A stretch of DNA of 58,713 bases, taken from contig CP070639.1 in assembly GCA_020354045.1 (NCBI GenBank), forward strand, positions 2,772,162 to 2,830,874, written 5' to 3'. This stretch comes from Anaerolineales bacterium. Lineage in GTDB: Bacteria > Chloroflexota > Anaerolineae > Anaerolineales > UBA4823. The position numbers and the translations under genes were made by a program. The notes below the pieces were generated by a model that did not search any database, was not told the origin of the DNA, and was given only the letters and a program-made list of their open reading frames with translations. Positions 17,176 through 25,796 of this stretch are shown here, piece by piece (within the stretch, counting starts at the first letter, position 1; each line of letters begins with the position of its first letter).

Positions 17176-17228
17176 ACTTCCGAAGGTATATCCAATTTCG
17201 CATTTGCTCCTGGCTATTCTTCGGAAGT
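17176..17228 (+). repeat. 10-bp inverted repeat in the htrA leader
   Basis: ACTTCCGAAG (17176-17185) and CTTCGGAAGT (17219-17228) are perfect inverted copies with a 33-base spacer. The right arm ends 16 bases before the htrA start codon. It could fold in the leader RNA or bind a regulator. No U-rich run follows, so a terminator is unlikely. Confidence 0.6.
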
Positions 17229-17244
17229 TACTCTTCGGTGAGCT

Positions 17245-18384
17245 ATGAATGGTAAAAGAGTAATCTATATCCTGATACTACTAATGACGGCCGGTTTGTG
17301 TGGATTAAGCGGGGCGTTAATTGGGGGATATGTCGTCTCTTCCAGGTTAATTCAGCCAAGTACAGTCCAGACTCAGGTAGTTCGCGCGATTGAGACGGCT
17401 CCTCCTAGAACATTTGAATTCTCTTCATCTCAAATAGAAACAACCATCACGCAATCGGTTGAAAAGATTGGTCCAGCTGTCGTCACCGTCCTTGGTGTCA
17501 TACCTGGGCAGCAAACTTTTTTCGGACGCACACCTGATCATGATGTGAGTGGTAGCGGCGTCATCATCAATGAAAATGGTTACATCCTTACCAATAACCA
17601 TGTTGTAGAGGATACAACCGAGGTTAGTGTTATCTTTGCGGATGGTGAACAAAGGCCGGCTCAAATCGTGGGAACAGATATTTACGCTGACCTGGCAGTG
17701 CTCAAAGTGGATGGACCTGTCCCTGCAATCGCTCCTCTGGGGAATTCTGATACACTCAAACCTGGTGAGACCGTAATCGCTATTGGTTCACCTCTGGGAG
17801 ATTTTAAAAATTCAGTCACAGTGGGTGTGGTCAGTGCCACGGGTCGCATGATCGAAACCGGCAAAGGTTACAATATGGAAGATCTCATTCAGACAGACGC
17901 TGCGATAAATCAAGGGAATTCCGGTGGACCCTTGGTGAACCTGGTTGGCGAGGTGGTCGGAATTAATACATTGGTAGTTCGAGGTACAGGAACAGGTGGT
18001 AGTGTGGCCGAAGGTCTTGGATTTGCCATCCCAGCCAACTCAGCCGCTGCTGTGGCCGAACAAATTATCGAGAAAGGCTATTTCTCCCGCCCATACTTGG
18101 GTATTCGTTGGCAGCCCATAACCCCACGGATTGCCTCAACATATGGCTTGCCTGTCGAATGGGGCGTATATGTTACACAGGTCATCTCCAACAGTCCCGC
18201 AGACCGTGCTGGATTACGTAAGGGTGATATTATTACAAAAATCGGCGAAATCGCGTTGGATGCTGACCATTCTTATATTAATACTTTATTCAAGTATTCT
18301 CCAGGTGAAACGACAAAATTGGAATTTTTACGTGGTGATAGATACCTTGAAACAGAGGTATCGATTGGGGAAGCTCGTTCATAA
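17245..18384 (+). CDS. HtrA/DegP-type serine protease, membrane-anchored, one PDZ domain
   Basis: The N-terminal segment (about residues 5-28) anchors the protein. The S1C protease domain has the triad His in NNHVVED, Asp in YADLAVLKV and Ser in INQGNSGGPLV. A single PDZ domain follows (YLGIRWQPI to LRKGDIITKIGE). This is the family of envelope quality-control proteases and chaperones. A 10-bp inverted repeat lies in its leader. It ends shortly before the promoter of the potassium-transport genes. Confidence 0.93.
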   Translation: MNGKRVIYILILLMTAGLCGLSGALIGGYVVSSRLIQPSTVQTQVVRAIETAPPRTFEFSSSQIETTITQSVEKIGPAVVTVLGVIPGQQTFFGRTPDHDVSGSGVIINENGYILTNNHVVEDTTEVSVIFADGEQRPAQIVGTDIYADLAVLKVDGPVPAIAPLGNSDTLKPGETVIAIGSPLGDFKNSVTVGVVSATGRMIETGKGYNMEDLIQTDAAINQGNSGGPLVNLVGEVVGINTLVVRGTGTGGSVAEGLGFAIPANSAAAVAEQIIEKGYFSRPYLGIRWQPITPRIASTYGLPVEWGVYVTQVISNSPADRAGLRKGDIITKIGEIALDADHSYINTLFKYSPGETTKLEFLRGDRYLETEVSIGEARS

Positions 18385-18407
18385 AATAAGAGGGCCATTT
18401 TTGTCTA

Positions 18408-18436
18408 TTGACGCGTTGAATTTTTCGGAATAAAAT
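18408..18436 (+). promoter_or_regulatory. Promoter of the KimA-like permease operon
   Basis: TTGACG (18408-18413), a 17-base spacer and TAAAAT (18431-18436) make a well-spaced sigma-70-type promoter. The leader to the ATG at 18544 is then about 100 bases long and contains a hairpin. Confidence 0.7.
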
Positions 18437-18449
18437 CGAATCATTGAGC

Positions 18450-18484
18450 AGCCCGCCGGGTAGGAAGTCAGGCCGCGGTGGGCT
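18450..18484 (+). other. GC-rich leader hairpin upstream of the KimA-like gene
   Basis: AGCCCGCC (18450-18457) pairs with GGTGGGCT (18477-18484), eight pairs with one G-U, around a 19-base loop. TTCGTTT follows. It lies between the promoter and the start codon, so it could act as an attenuator or as part of a ligand-sensing leader. I could not match it to the c-di-AMP (ydaO) riboswitch consensus. Confidence 0.5.
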
Positions 18485-18543
18485 TTCGTTTGCCAAGCAA
18501 TATATCCAGTTCGGATTAGTAGTAATTCCTTTTGGATAGAAGT

Positions 18544-20481
18544 ATGGACGAAGAACAAACGCCATCTGCCCTGCGCAAAATATCGGCATATAGCCCACGT
18601 CGCTCTCTCAGCACCTGGCTGATTGGGCGCCCTCTCCAAACTGCGGACGCGCCTCACCAGACGATTGGTAAAGCTATCGGTCTGGCAGTTTTCGCTTCGG
18701 ATGCTCTCTCCTCCACAGCTTACGCCACCCAGGAGATTTTAGTCATTTTAGCAGCCGCTGGTGCTGCCGCATTTGGCTTGGCTTTTCCGATCTCGATCGC
18801 TATCGTCATTCTCTTAATCATTGTCGCCTTATCCTATGAACAAACCATCCATGCTTACCCAGGTGGTGGTGGTGCTTATATTGTCGCACGTGATAATCTC
18901 GGTGAGCTTCCCGCTCAAATTGCCGGTGCAGCTCTATTGACAGATTATATACTCACCGTCGCGGTCTCAGTATCTTCCGGTGTTGCCCAGATTGTGTCTG
19001 CCTTTGAAGGATTGTTCGATTACCGGATATATATCGCCGTGGCATTGGTTTTTATTGTTATGCTGGTAAATCTACGCGGCGTAAAGGAATCAGGTGCAGC
19101 CTTTGCAATCCCAACCTTTTTTTTCGTTGTGATTATGTACCTGACGGTTGGTGTGGGTATGTTTCGATTCTTCCAAGGTTCCTTGGGAGAGGTAATCAAC
19201 CCCCCTCACCTGGAACTCAGCACGCTTATTCAAGGTATCACCCCCTTCCTGATATTGCATGCATTTTCCAGTGGAACTGCTGCTCTTACTGGCATTGAAG
19301 CTATTTCGAACGGTATCACTGCCTTCAAAGAACCTCGCAGCCGAAATGCAGGTATCACCCTCATCTGGATGGCTGCCATACTCAGCAGCTTATTCCTCGG
19401 AATTTCTTTTTTAGCGACCCGCATAGGAGCCGTCCCATCCGAAGCAGAAACGGTGATCTCCCAGCTAGGGCGGACGGTATTTGGTGGCGAAGGTACACTT
19501 TACCTGCTTGTGATCGCTGGAACAACGATTATTTTGATCATGGCAACCAATACTTCCTTTGCAGATTTTCCTCGTTTGAGCGCGTTGATCGCTCAAGACC
19601 GATTTCTTCCCAGACAGTTGGCTTTTCGAGGCAGCCGGCTAGTATATTCGCGAGGAATTGTCGCTTTGGCCCTCATCGCTTCGCTCCTGATCGTTGTTTT
19701 TAAGGCTAGCGTTTCGGCCCTTATTCCTCTTTATGCAATCGGGGTTTTTCTATCCTTTACCTTGTCCCAATTGGGCATGTCGCGGCGCTGGTGGAAAATC
19801 GGTCGCCTTTCACCTGATGCGGAAATTCATGAACGAGGTTCTATACTGCGCTACGACCCGAAATGGCAGCTCAAGATGCTAATCAATGGCTTTGGAGCGA
19901 TCTGTACGGCCATAGTCATGATAGTATTTGCAGTTACAAAATTTCGTGATGGAGCATGGTTTGTTTTAGTCCTGATTCCGCTCCTGGTAGGCGGTTTTGT
20001 CGCTATCCACCTTCATTATCGCAACCTCGCTATGAGCTTATCGCTGGAAGATTACGGAGCACCGCCGAGGATCCCCCGTCACCGGGTGATACTGCCAATC
20101 AGTGGCGTCCATCGCGGATCATTGGCTGCATTGCGTTATGCCAAAGCGCTAACTAACGACGTTACTGCGGTGCACATTTCCACAGAAGAGGAAGAGACTG
20201 AGAAGCTGCGCAAGAAATGGGAGCAGTGGGGAGACGGCGTACGCCTTGTGATTCTGGAATCTCCTTACCGACTATTACTTGAGCCATTACTTACCTATAT
20301 TGAGGAAATTGCAGCCAAACGCCAGCCAAACGAAATTATTACGATTATAGTGCCTCAATTTGTCCCCAAGCGTTGGTACCACAATCTACTTCATACCCAA
20401 ACAGCCCTTTGGTTACGTTTGGCGTTGCTCTTCCAGCCCGGCATAGTTATTACAGATGTCCCTTACCAGATAGATCAATAA
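18544..20481 (+). CDS. APC-superfamily permease, KimA-like potassium transporter
   Basis: About 645 residues. An APC-type membrane domain of roughly 12 helices begins with IGLAVFASDALSSTAYATQE, the start of the KimA-like branch. A soluble C-terminal domain with a UspA-like pattern follows (HRVILPISGVHRGSLAALRYA, then DVTAVHIS). KimA is a proton-coupled high-affinity potassium importer in Bacillus. Two TrkA-type proteins follow directly. From memory, the same trio occurs in Mycobacterium tuberculosis, where the APC gene Rv2690c lies next to ceoB and ceoC. Potassium uptake is therefore the best guess; an amino acid substrate is not excluded. The ATG at 18544 is preferred to a TTG at 18532. Confidence 0.75.
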   Translation: MDEEQTPSALRKISAYSPRRSLSTWLIGRPLQTADAPHQTIGKAIGLAVFASDALSSTAYATQEILVILAAAGAAAFGLAFPISIAIVILLIIVALSYEQTIHAYPGGGGAYIVARDNLGELPAQIAGAALLTDYILTVAVSVSSGVAQIVSAFEGLFDYRIYIAVALVFIVMLVNLRGVKESGAAFAIPTFFFVVIMYLTVGVGMFRFFQGSLGEVINPPHLELSTLIQGITPFLILHAFSSGTAALTGIEAISNGITAFKEPRSRNAGITLIWMAAILSSLFLGISFLATRIGAVPSEAETVISQLGRTVFGGEGTLYLLVIAGTTIILIMATNTSFADFPRLSALIAQDRFLPRQLAFRGSRLVYSRGIVALALIASLLIVVFKASVSALIPLYAIGVFLSFTLSQLGMSRRWWKIGRLSPDAEIHERGSILRYDPKWQLKMLINGFGAICTAIVMIVFAVTKFRDGAWFVLVLIPLLVGGFVAIHLHYRNLAMSLSLEDYGAPPRIPRHRVILPISGVHRGSLAALRYAKALTNDVTAVHISTEEEETEKLRKKWEQWGDGVRLVILESPYRLLLEPLLTYIEEIAAKRQPNEIITIIVPQFVPKRWYHNLLHTQTALWLRLALLFQPGIVITDVPYQIDQ

Positions 20482-20495
20482 TTGGAGAAATGTAG

Positions 20496-21155
20496 ATGAA
20501 CATAGTTATTGTCGGCTGCGGACGCGTGGGTGCAGAATTAGCGTTCAGGCTATATCAAAACAATCATAAAGTCTCAATTATTGACCACGTATCAACCGCA
20601 TTTGACAACTTGAATCCCGCGTTTCGAGGTCATCTTGTTGAAGGTGAAGCCTTGCAACAGGATGTACTTGAACGCGCAGGCATCACGAAAGCCGATGCCC
20701 TAGCTGCCGTTACAAATTCAGATCCACTCAACGCAGTGGTTGGGCACATCGCTCGAAGTGTATTTAATATCACCAGTGTTGTGGCGCGTAACTATGATCC
20801 ACGTTGGCGTTCCTTGTACGAATGTTTTGAGCTTCAGGTCATCAGCTCATCCAGTTGGGGCGCACAACGCATCGAAGAATTGCTCTATCATCGTGAGATA
20901 AGCACTGTATTTTCCGCTGGAAATGGCGAGGTAGAGATATACGAATTCTCTATTCCAGCAACTTGGGAAGATCGTCCGTTGAGCGAGCTAATCCATGATC
21001 CTGACTGCCGACCCATTGCAATAACCAGGGCAGGGAAAGCCGTTCTCCCCCACGAAGATATGTTATTAGAATCTGGGGATATCATCCTGGCTAGTGCTAC
21101 TCTTAGTGGTATCCAGAAACTTCGCGGTCGTTTGGCACTATCTGAGGAGAGTTAA
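20496..21155 (+). CDS. TrkA-type potassium channel/transport regulator, first copy
   Basis: A 219-residue cytoplasmic protein with an RCK/TrkA_N Rossmann domain (MNIVIVGCGRVGAELA, an intact GxGxxG pattern, then IDH) and a TrkA_C domain (about 145-210, with ILASATLSGIQKL at the end). Such proteins bind NAD(H) or nucleotides and gate potassium transporters. In E. coli one TrkA holds two such units; here the two are separate genes. GGAG precedes the ATG. The next copy starts one base after its stop. Confidence 0.88.
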   Translation: MNIVIVGCGRVGAELAFRLYQNNHKVSIIDHVSTAFDNLNPAFRGHLVEGEALQQDVLERAGITKADALAAVTNSDPLNAVVGHIARSVFNITSVVARNYDPRWRSLYECFELQVISSSSWGAQRIEELLYHREISTVFSAGNGEVEIYEFSIPATWEDRPLSELIHDPDCRPIAITRAGKAVLPHEDMLLESGDIILASATLSGIQKLRGRLALSEES

Positions 21156-21156
21156 G

Positions 21157-21822
21157 ATGTTTGTCATAATTGCTGGAGGCGGTAACACAGGCACCCACCT
21201 AGCGAACCTGCTCCTGAATCAGGGTCACACCATACATGTTATTGAACAACGTCCCGAGGTACTGGCGCGTCTGCATCGTGAGCTTCCCACGGAAGTCATC
21301 TTCGAAGGTACCATTACCGACCCTGCCTTATTGGAACAGGCAGGCATCCACAACGCAGATGTAGTCGCAGCCACAACCGTTGGAGATGCTGAAAACTTGG
21401 CAATTTGTTATCTAGCACGTGCCCGTTACAAGGTCAGGCGTACCATCGCGCGCATTAATAATCCCCGCAACGCCTGGTTGTTCGACGAGAAATTTCACGT
21501 GGATGTTGCCTTGAATAATGCCGAGATCATGGCTCGACTTATCGAGGAAGAAATGTCAATGGGCGACATGATGACCCTGCTGAAATTGCGCCGAGGCGAA
21601 TATTCGCTTGTAGAAGAAAAAATCCCTGCGGGAGCGCGTGCCTTGGGGATTAATTTAATGGATCTTCCACTCCCAGAAAATTGTGTCATTGCCGCGATTA
21701 TCCGCCAAGGAAAGATTGTGGTTCCACGGGGTGTAACTGTATTTCAGGAAGGCGATGAAGTACTAGCGGTTACAGATTCAGCCGGTGCCAAAATATTGGC
21801 CGATTTATTTGCACCCCGATAA
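21157..21822 (+). CDS. TrkA-type potassium channel/transport regulator, second copy
   Basis: A 221-residue RCK protein with MFVIIAGGGNTGTHLA as its nucleotide-binding loop (GGGNTG), then VIEQRPE, and a TrkA_C domain (SLVEEKIPAGARALG, then DEVLAVTDS). The ATG at 21157 is chosen because a GAGGAGAG ribosome site lies just before it and it follows the previous stop by one base. Longer in-frame starts would overlap the first copy. The pair probably acts as a hetero-oligomer on the permease upstream. Confidence 0.88.
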   Translation: MFVIIAGGGNTGTHLANLLLNQGHTIHVIEQRPEVLARLHRELPTEVIFEGTITDPALLEQAGIHNADVVAATTVGDAENLAICYLARARYKVRRTIARINNPRNAWLFDEKFHVDVALNNAEIMARLIEEEMSMGDMMTLLKLRRGEYSLVEEKIPAGARALGINLMDLPLPENCVIAAIIRQGKIVVPRGVTVFQEGDEVLAVTDSAGAKILADLFAPR

Positions 21823-21891
21823 CTGGGTTGTACATGCGGAATGTTTCTTCTTCGAGGATGAATTGCTTCAGATTTAATCACATTTCAGAAT

Positions 21892-21921
21892 TTGACCAAA
21901 TCAAAACACATGGGGTATAAT
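21892..21921 (+). promoter_or_regulatory. Promoter of the rpmH-rnpA operon
   Basis: TTGACC (21892-21897), an 18-base spacer and TATAAT (21916-21921). The leader of about 80 bases holds a small hairpin, CCGCC-ATCT-GGCGG at 21966-21979. I see no DnaA boxes in this gap. Confidence 0.7.
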
Positions 21922-22008
21922 CAAACTTTGTCTGTGCCCAGCAGATAGAAAACATTAGAAAAATTCCGCCATCTGGCGGTTAAAATTACAGCTTAGGAAC
22001 AAATAGAT

Positions 22009-22185
22009 ATGCCAAAAAGAACTTATCAACCAAAAATTCGCCATCGCGCCCGAGTGCATGGATTTCGCGCCCGGATGGCCTCTGCTTCAGGTCGTAAAGT
22101 ATTGAAAAGTCGACGCCTAAAGGGTCGTTATCGCCTGGCAGCAGTTAAAAACAATCACGTGAAGAAAGTCAACTGGAAAAGTTGA
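22009..22185 (+). CDS. rpmH: Ribosomal protein bL34
   Basis: A 58-residue basic protein starting [19 protein letters not shown] and including [20 protein letters not shown], the diagnostic L34 sequence. L34 is usually 44-47 residues, so this one has a C-terminal extension of about a dozen residues ([14 protein letters not shown]). It sits in the large ribosomal subunit. It heads the conserved rpmH-rnpA-yidD-yidC-jag cluster. AGGA lies about 11 bases before the ATG. Confidence 0.97.
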   Translation: MPKRTYQPKIRHRARVHGFRARMASASGRKVLKSRRLKGRYRLAAVKNNHVKKVNWKS

Positions 22186-22234
22186 CCTTTTCTTTGCAAA
22201 GTAATCAAGGGAATTCCTTGTTTGTTTACTACGA

Positions 22235-22588
22235 GTGAAACGCAGACTTCGACTGACACAATCAGCCGATATCGAGCGGGTGAGGCAGTATGGCAAGTCG
22301 TTTGCTCACCCGCTTCTTGTGTTGGTTGTGCTCGCAAACCAGGTTGGGCACACTCGTGTGGCAGTGATTGCTGGACGTGCGTTAGGTAAGGCTGTCAAGA
22401 GAAACCGGGCGAAGAGATTGATACGCGCTGCAATTTCTCCTTACATTGAGATCATCAAACCTGGATGGGACCTGCTACTGATCGCCCGCCGACCATTTGC
22501 ACAGGCTGACATCTCATCTGCCAAGGAGATCCTAGAAATCTTGCTCGCGCGTGCAAACTTGATCATAAACCTAGATGACACCCCATAA
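22235..22588 (+). CDS. rnpA: Ribonuclease P protein component
   Basis: The 117-residue basic protein helps RNase P RNA to process tRNA 5' ends. It has the family signature [20 protein letters not shown] (about residues 49-68), preceded by an N-terminal [17 protein letters not shown]. The start is GTG at 22235. Its 3' end overlaps yidD by 14 bases, so translation is probably coupled. A short imperfect palindrome (CAAGG-GAATT-CCTTG, 22206-22220) lies between rpmH and this gene. Confidence 0.95.
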   Translation: MKRRLRLTQSADIERVRQYGKSFAHPLLVLVVLANQVGHTRVAVIAGRALGKAVKRNRAKRLIRAAISPYIEIIKPGWDLLLIARRPFAQADISSAKEILEILLARANLIINLDDTP

Positions 22589-22874
22589 TGCAGATCCTGT
22601 CCAAAATGAGTACGCCAGTGAACCGCAGCTGCGCGACTTGCCTGTTTCACTTGCAAACCTGCCACGCTGGTTCCTGCTTGCATTAATCCGACTTTACCAA
22701 ATGACTATTTCGCGCGCGCTTCCAGCTGATACATGCCGCTTTTATCCAAGCTGCTCTCATTATGGCTATCAAGCCATTTACAAACACGGCTTCTGGAGAG
22801 GCAGTTTCATGGCAACCTGGCGAGTGTTACGTTGTAACCCCTTTAATCCCGGAGGCTATGATCCTGTCCCATAA
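22575..22874 (+). CDS. yidD: Membrane protein insertion efficiency factor YidD
   Basis: A 99-residue protein with the YidD core: [32 protein letters not shown], then [29 protein letters not shown]. YidD proteins sit at the inner membrane face and assist YidC. Three conserved cysteines are present. It overlaps the end of rnpA by 14 bases. Confidence 0.95.
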   Translation: MTPHNADPVQNEYASEPQLRDLPVSLANLPRWFLLALIRLYQMTISRALPADTCRFYPSCSHYGYQAIYKHGFWRGSFMATWRVLRCNPFNPGGYDPVP

Positions 22875-22948
22875 ACTCACAAGTTTGACAAAATTGTGAT
22901 CAATGACTTACTCTCTACTAATCAGATAATTGGAATTAAAAAAAATCG

Positions 22949-24031
22949 ATGAAACCAAGGCACCTAACATTCATTGCTCTGATAATTTTTTTGGCAGCCA
23001 CAGTGACCGCCTGTGCAGGCGGTGCGACTGCAGCCACAAGTTGGCCTGGCTTTGTTGCTGATGACCAGAATATTTACCTGGCTTATAACCAGCACATCTA
23101 TGCTATCGATCTGGCGACCGGTTTTGAGGTATGGCGTTTTCCTGGAGAACCAGACAATAAAATCACCTTTTATGCTGCTCCGAGTTTAACTGTAAATGGT
23201 CAGTTGATTGTTGGTGGATATGACCACGTTCTTTACAGCTTGAATCCTGAAACCGGCGCTGTAATCTGGACTTTTTCAGATGCCAAAGACCGTTTCATCG
23301 CTAGTTCGCTTGTTCATGATAGCTTAATATTCGCCCCAAATGCCGGTCAAAAACTCTTTGCACTCAATGACCAAGGCAGACTTCGTTGGACGTTTGAAAG
23401 CCAGGGTGCTCATTGGGCAAAGCCAGTCACCGATCCAGATTGTAATTGCATTTACCTTCCCTCTATGGATCATCATATATATTCTATAGATTCCGAGACT
23501 GGCAGGCTAAATTGGCAAACCGATGATCTGGGTGGATCGATAGTGGGAACCCCAGCTTACGATCCTGGCGGTGTGCTCTATTCAGGGACATTTGCTCGTG
23601 AAGTCGTAGCTATTAATGCTCAAAATGGTGCTGTTCTTTGGCGCACGCCCACAGATGGGTGGGTTTGGGGCGGTCCAGTTTTAGTTGATGGCTCACTTTT
23701 CCTCGGCGACCTTAACGGTACTCTTTACGCAATCAATACCCAATCAGGTGAAATTAACTGGAAGATACAGGCAGATGGACCTATATCAGATTCCCCACTT
23801 GTCACGGAAGATACAATCTATTTCAACACTGAAACAGGATCAATTTATGCAGTGGGAAAAGATGGGAGCTTTGTTTGGCCTGCTTCAAAAACCCTAGGGG
23901 GTAAGCTCTATTCCACACCCATTTTGGCTGATGAAACGCTGATAGTCGCCCCGGTTGGAGCAGATGCCTTGCTATATGCTCTTGATTTGAATGGCAATCA
24001 AAAGTGGACCTTTATACCAAGCGAGAATTAA
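22949..24031 (+). CDS. PQQ-like beta-propeller lipoprotein (BamB-like fold)
   Basis: The signal ends in a lipobox (TVTAC, cysteine 22). The body is a series of about seven beta-propeller blades with repeated motifs of the type LYALNxxTGxxxW (for example YSLNPETGAVIWTF, YSIDSETGRLNWQ, VAINAQNGAVLWRT, YAINTQSGEINWK). This is the PQQ-repeat fold of BamB and of quinoprotein dehydrogenases, but no PQQ-binding or catalytic residues are evident. It lies between yidD and yidC, where the canonical cluster has nothing. This hints at a role in handling secreted or membrane proteins, which is inference only. Confidence 0.8.
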   Translation: MKPRHLTFIALIIFLAATVTACAGGATAATSWPGFVADDQNIYLAYNQHIYAIDLATGFEVWRFPGEPDNKITFYAAPSLTVNGQLIVGGYDHVLYSLNPETGAVIWTFSDAKDRFIASSLVHDSLIFAPNAGQKLFALNDQGRLRWTFESQGAHWAKPVTDPDCNCIYLPSMDHHIYSIDSETGRLNWQTDDLGGSIVGTPAYDPGGVLYSGTFAREVVAINAQNGAVLWRTPTDGWVWGGPVLVDGSLFLGDLNGTLYAINTQSGEINWKIQADGPISDSPLVTEDTIYFNTETGSIYAVGKDGSFVWPASKTLGGKLYSTPILADETLIVAPVGADALLYALDLNGNQKWTFIPSEN

Positions 24032-24049
24032 GTAGAACGGAAGTGTAAA

Positions 24050-24802
24050 ATGTGGGATACCCTAATCATTAACCCAATGGTGAATACCCTGCTGTGGATT
24101 TACAGCATTCTAGGGCAGAACTTTGGCCTATCTATCATCCTGTTCACACTGCTTGTCAGGCTGTTAACTTACCCGTTGACTGCCCAACAAATGAAAAGCG
24201 CTCAGGCTATGCAGGAAATGCAAAAATCCAAAAAATGGCAGGACATGCAAAAAAAATACAAAGACAATCGCGAAAAATTGGCTCAGGAACAAATGAACCT
24301 TTATAAGGAAATGGGAGTCAATCCTTTTGGTTCTTGTTTACCCACCCTGATCCAGTTTCCTATAATAATCGGCCTTTACCAGGCAGTTATTCGGGCTTTA
24401 GCCGTCACACCTGTTCAGCTACTTGATCTTTCTATCCACATCTACCCATTCGTCAATGCTGCATCACTTATCCCTTTGAACAATCGCTTTCTCTGGATGG
24501 ATCTCAGTCAACCCGAACGTCTCCCCATATTTGGAATTGGAATCCCGGTTTTAGCGATCTTCGTTGTTATCACAACCTATCTCCAATCCAAGCTGATGAC
24601 ACCCATTTCTCAGCCTGGTGAGCAAGGTGCCCAAATGGCCCAGGCGATGAATTTATATATGCCATTTTTGATGGGGTGGTTGGCATATTCCTTTTCTTCA
24701 GGGCTGGCACTCTATTTTGTCGCCAGCAACCTGTTTACGATCATCCAATATGCGGCGATGGGCAAAATAAACTGGCGCAATCTGATTCCGGCTAGAAAAT
24801 AA
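24050..24802 (+). CDS. yidC: Membrane protein insertase YidC/Oxa1
   Basis: A 250-residue insertase with the Oxa1 core: an N-terminal helix, a charged cytoplasmic hairpin (QQMKSAQAMQEMQKSKKWQD), FGSCLPTLIQFPIIIGLYQAV, and three later membrane helices ending ALYFVASNLFTIIQY. The large periplasmic domain of proteobacterial YidC is absent, as in Gram-positive and Chloroflexota forms. It inserts membrane proteins alone or with SecYEG. jag follows after about 50 bases, with a small hairpin in the gap. Confidence 0.95.
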   Translation: MWDTLIINPMVNTLLWIYSILGQNFGLSIILFTLLVRLLTYPLTAQQMKSAQAMQEMQKSKKWQDMQKKYKDNREKLAQEQMNLYKEMGVNPFGSCLPTLIQFPIIIGLYQAVIRALAVTPVQLLDLSIHIYPFVNAASLIPLNNRFLWMDLSQPERLPIFGIGIPVLAIFVVITTYLQSKLMTPISQPGEQGAQMAQAMNLYMPFLMGWLAYSFSSGLALYFVASNLFTIIQYAAMGKINWRNLIPARK

Positions 24803-24851
24803 CACTGTATTTATTAACTAAGGGTTTGGCTCCCTTACCAAAGAGGTATCC

Positions 24852-25670
24852 ATGGGAAATAATCGTACTACACTAGAGGTCATAGCTCCCACAATTGAAG
24901 AAGCCATAGCCAATGGCTTACAAGATTTAGGGTTGACACAAGATCAGGTAGACATCGAAATCCTGGATGAAGGCAGTCGGGGGTTATTTGGTCTTGGTAC
25001 GCGTCAGGCCCGCGTCCGGTTGAGTTTAAAAACACCCCCAAAGGTGGATCAGAAACCTTCCACAGTTACATCAGTAGATCAAGCGCCTTTGGAAGAGCTT
25101 GAAGAACTGGACCTGGATGAGATTGAAAGTGAAATGGAAGCCTTCGATTTCGGTGAAGAACAGGAGCAAGAGAGTGCCCTGACTCCAGTTGAGGTAGATT
25201 TTGAATATATTCTTGAGATCGCCGAAGATACAGTGATTGAGCTCCTTAAAAAAATGAAGGTTGTGGCCCAGGTAACTGCCCATCTTGATGATGATAACGA
25301 ATATCGTGGCCGTCCCATTGTGCATGTAGATATTAACGGCAAAGACCTCAGCATCTTAATTGGGCGCCAGGCGGAAACTCTGACCGCACTGCAGTACATC
25401 TCCTCGTTAATAGTTGGCAAAGAGTTGGGGCGTTCTGTTACATTGGTGCTTGATGTAGAGGGATATCGAAAGCGACGCGAACAACAACTGCGCCAGCTTG
25501 CTCGTCGAATGGCTGACCAGGCCTTAAAGACTGGTCGACGCCAGGTGCTCGAACCTATGCCCGCCAATGAAAGGCGACTGATTCATATAGAATTACGGGA
25601 AAATTCGAGCGTTAAAACCGAGAGTATTGGCGAGGAACCCCGTAGGAAAGTCACTATTATTCCCACATAA
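24852..25670 (+). CDS. jag: Jag/KhpB RNA-binding protein (Jag-N, KH, R3H)
   Basis: Residues 1-50 form the Jag-N domain (EVIAPTIEEAIANGLQDLGL, then GSRGLFGLGTRQARV). An acidic linker follows (about 60-110), then a KH domain (LIGRQAETLTALQYISS) and an R3H domain near the end (RRMADQALKTGR, then NERRLIHIEL). It is the usual partner gene of yidC and binds RNA; in Firmicutes it affects cell division and envelope growth. AGAGG precedes the ATG. Confidence 0.93.
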   Translation: MGNNRTTLEVIAPTIEEAIANGLQDLGLTQDQVDIEILDEGSRGLFGLGTRQARVRLSLKTPPKVDQKPSTVTSVDQAPLEELEELDLDEIESEMEAFDFGEEQEQESALTPVEVDFEYILEIAEDTVIELLKKMKVVAQVTAHLDDDNEYRGRPIVHVDINGKDLSILIGRQAETLTALQYISSLIVGKELGRSVTLVLDVEGYRKRREQQLRQLARRMADQALKTGRRQVLEPMPANERRLIHIELRENSSVKTESIGEEPRRKVTIIPT

Positions 25671-25784
25671 AATATTGTCGCTCAAACTTGAGACGCTACA
25701 AAGAAGCATATAACCTATCAATGATAGACCTCGACATGCTTGCGGCTACGTTTATCGCCAAACTTACGTCGCTAGCCTATCGAG

Positions 25785-25796
25785 TATAATTGTCCT
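25785..25796 (+). promoter_or_regulatory. -10 element of the PfkB gene, leaderless spacing
   Basis: TATAAT at 25785-25790 is followed by six bases and ATG at 25797. There is no ribosome binding site. Spacing matches that at the HAD gene. Confidence 0.6.

Noticed and set aside
18437-18543. c-di-AMP (ydaO-type) riboswitch before the KimA-like gene
   Set aside because: The leader is too short and lacks the conserved blocks; kept only as an unclassified hairpin.
21823-22008. oriC between the TrkA gene and rpmH
   Set aside because: No DnaA boxes or AT-rich unwinding repeats; the gap is explained by a promoter and leader.
22150-22166. parS-like TCACGTGAA core inside rpmH, and a second TTTCACGTG in the second TrkA gene (about 21494)
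   Set aside because: Each matches only about 10 of 16 positions of the parS consensus and both lie in conserved coding sequence.
25079-25567. 162-residue Ser-rich minus-strand frame
   Set aside because: It is the antisense of the acidic and KH region of jag; Ser and Arg runs come from reverse-complemented Glu/Asp codons.
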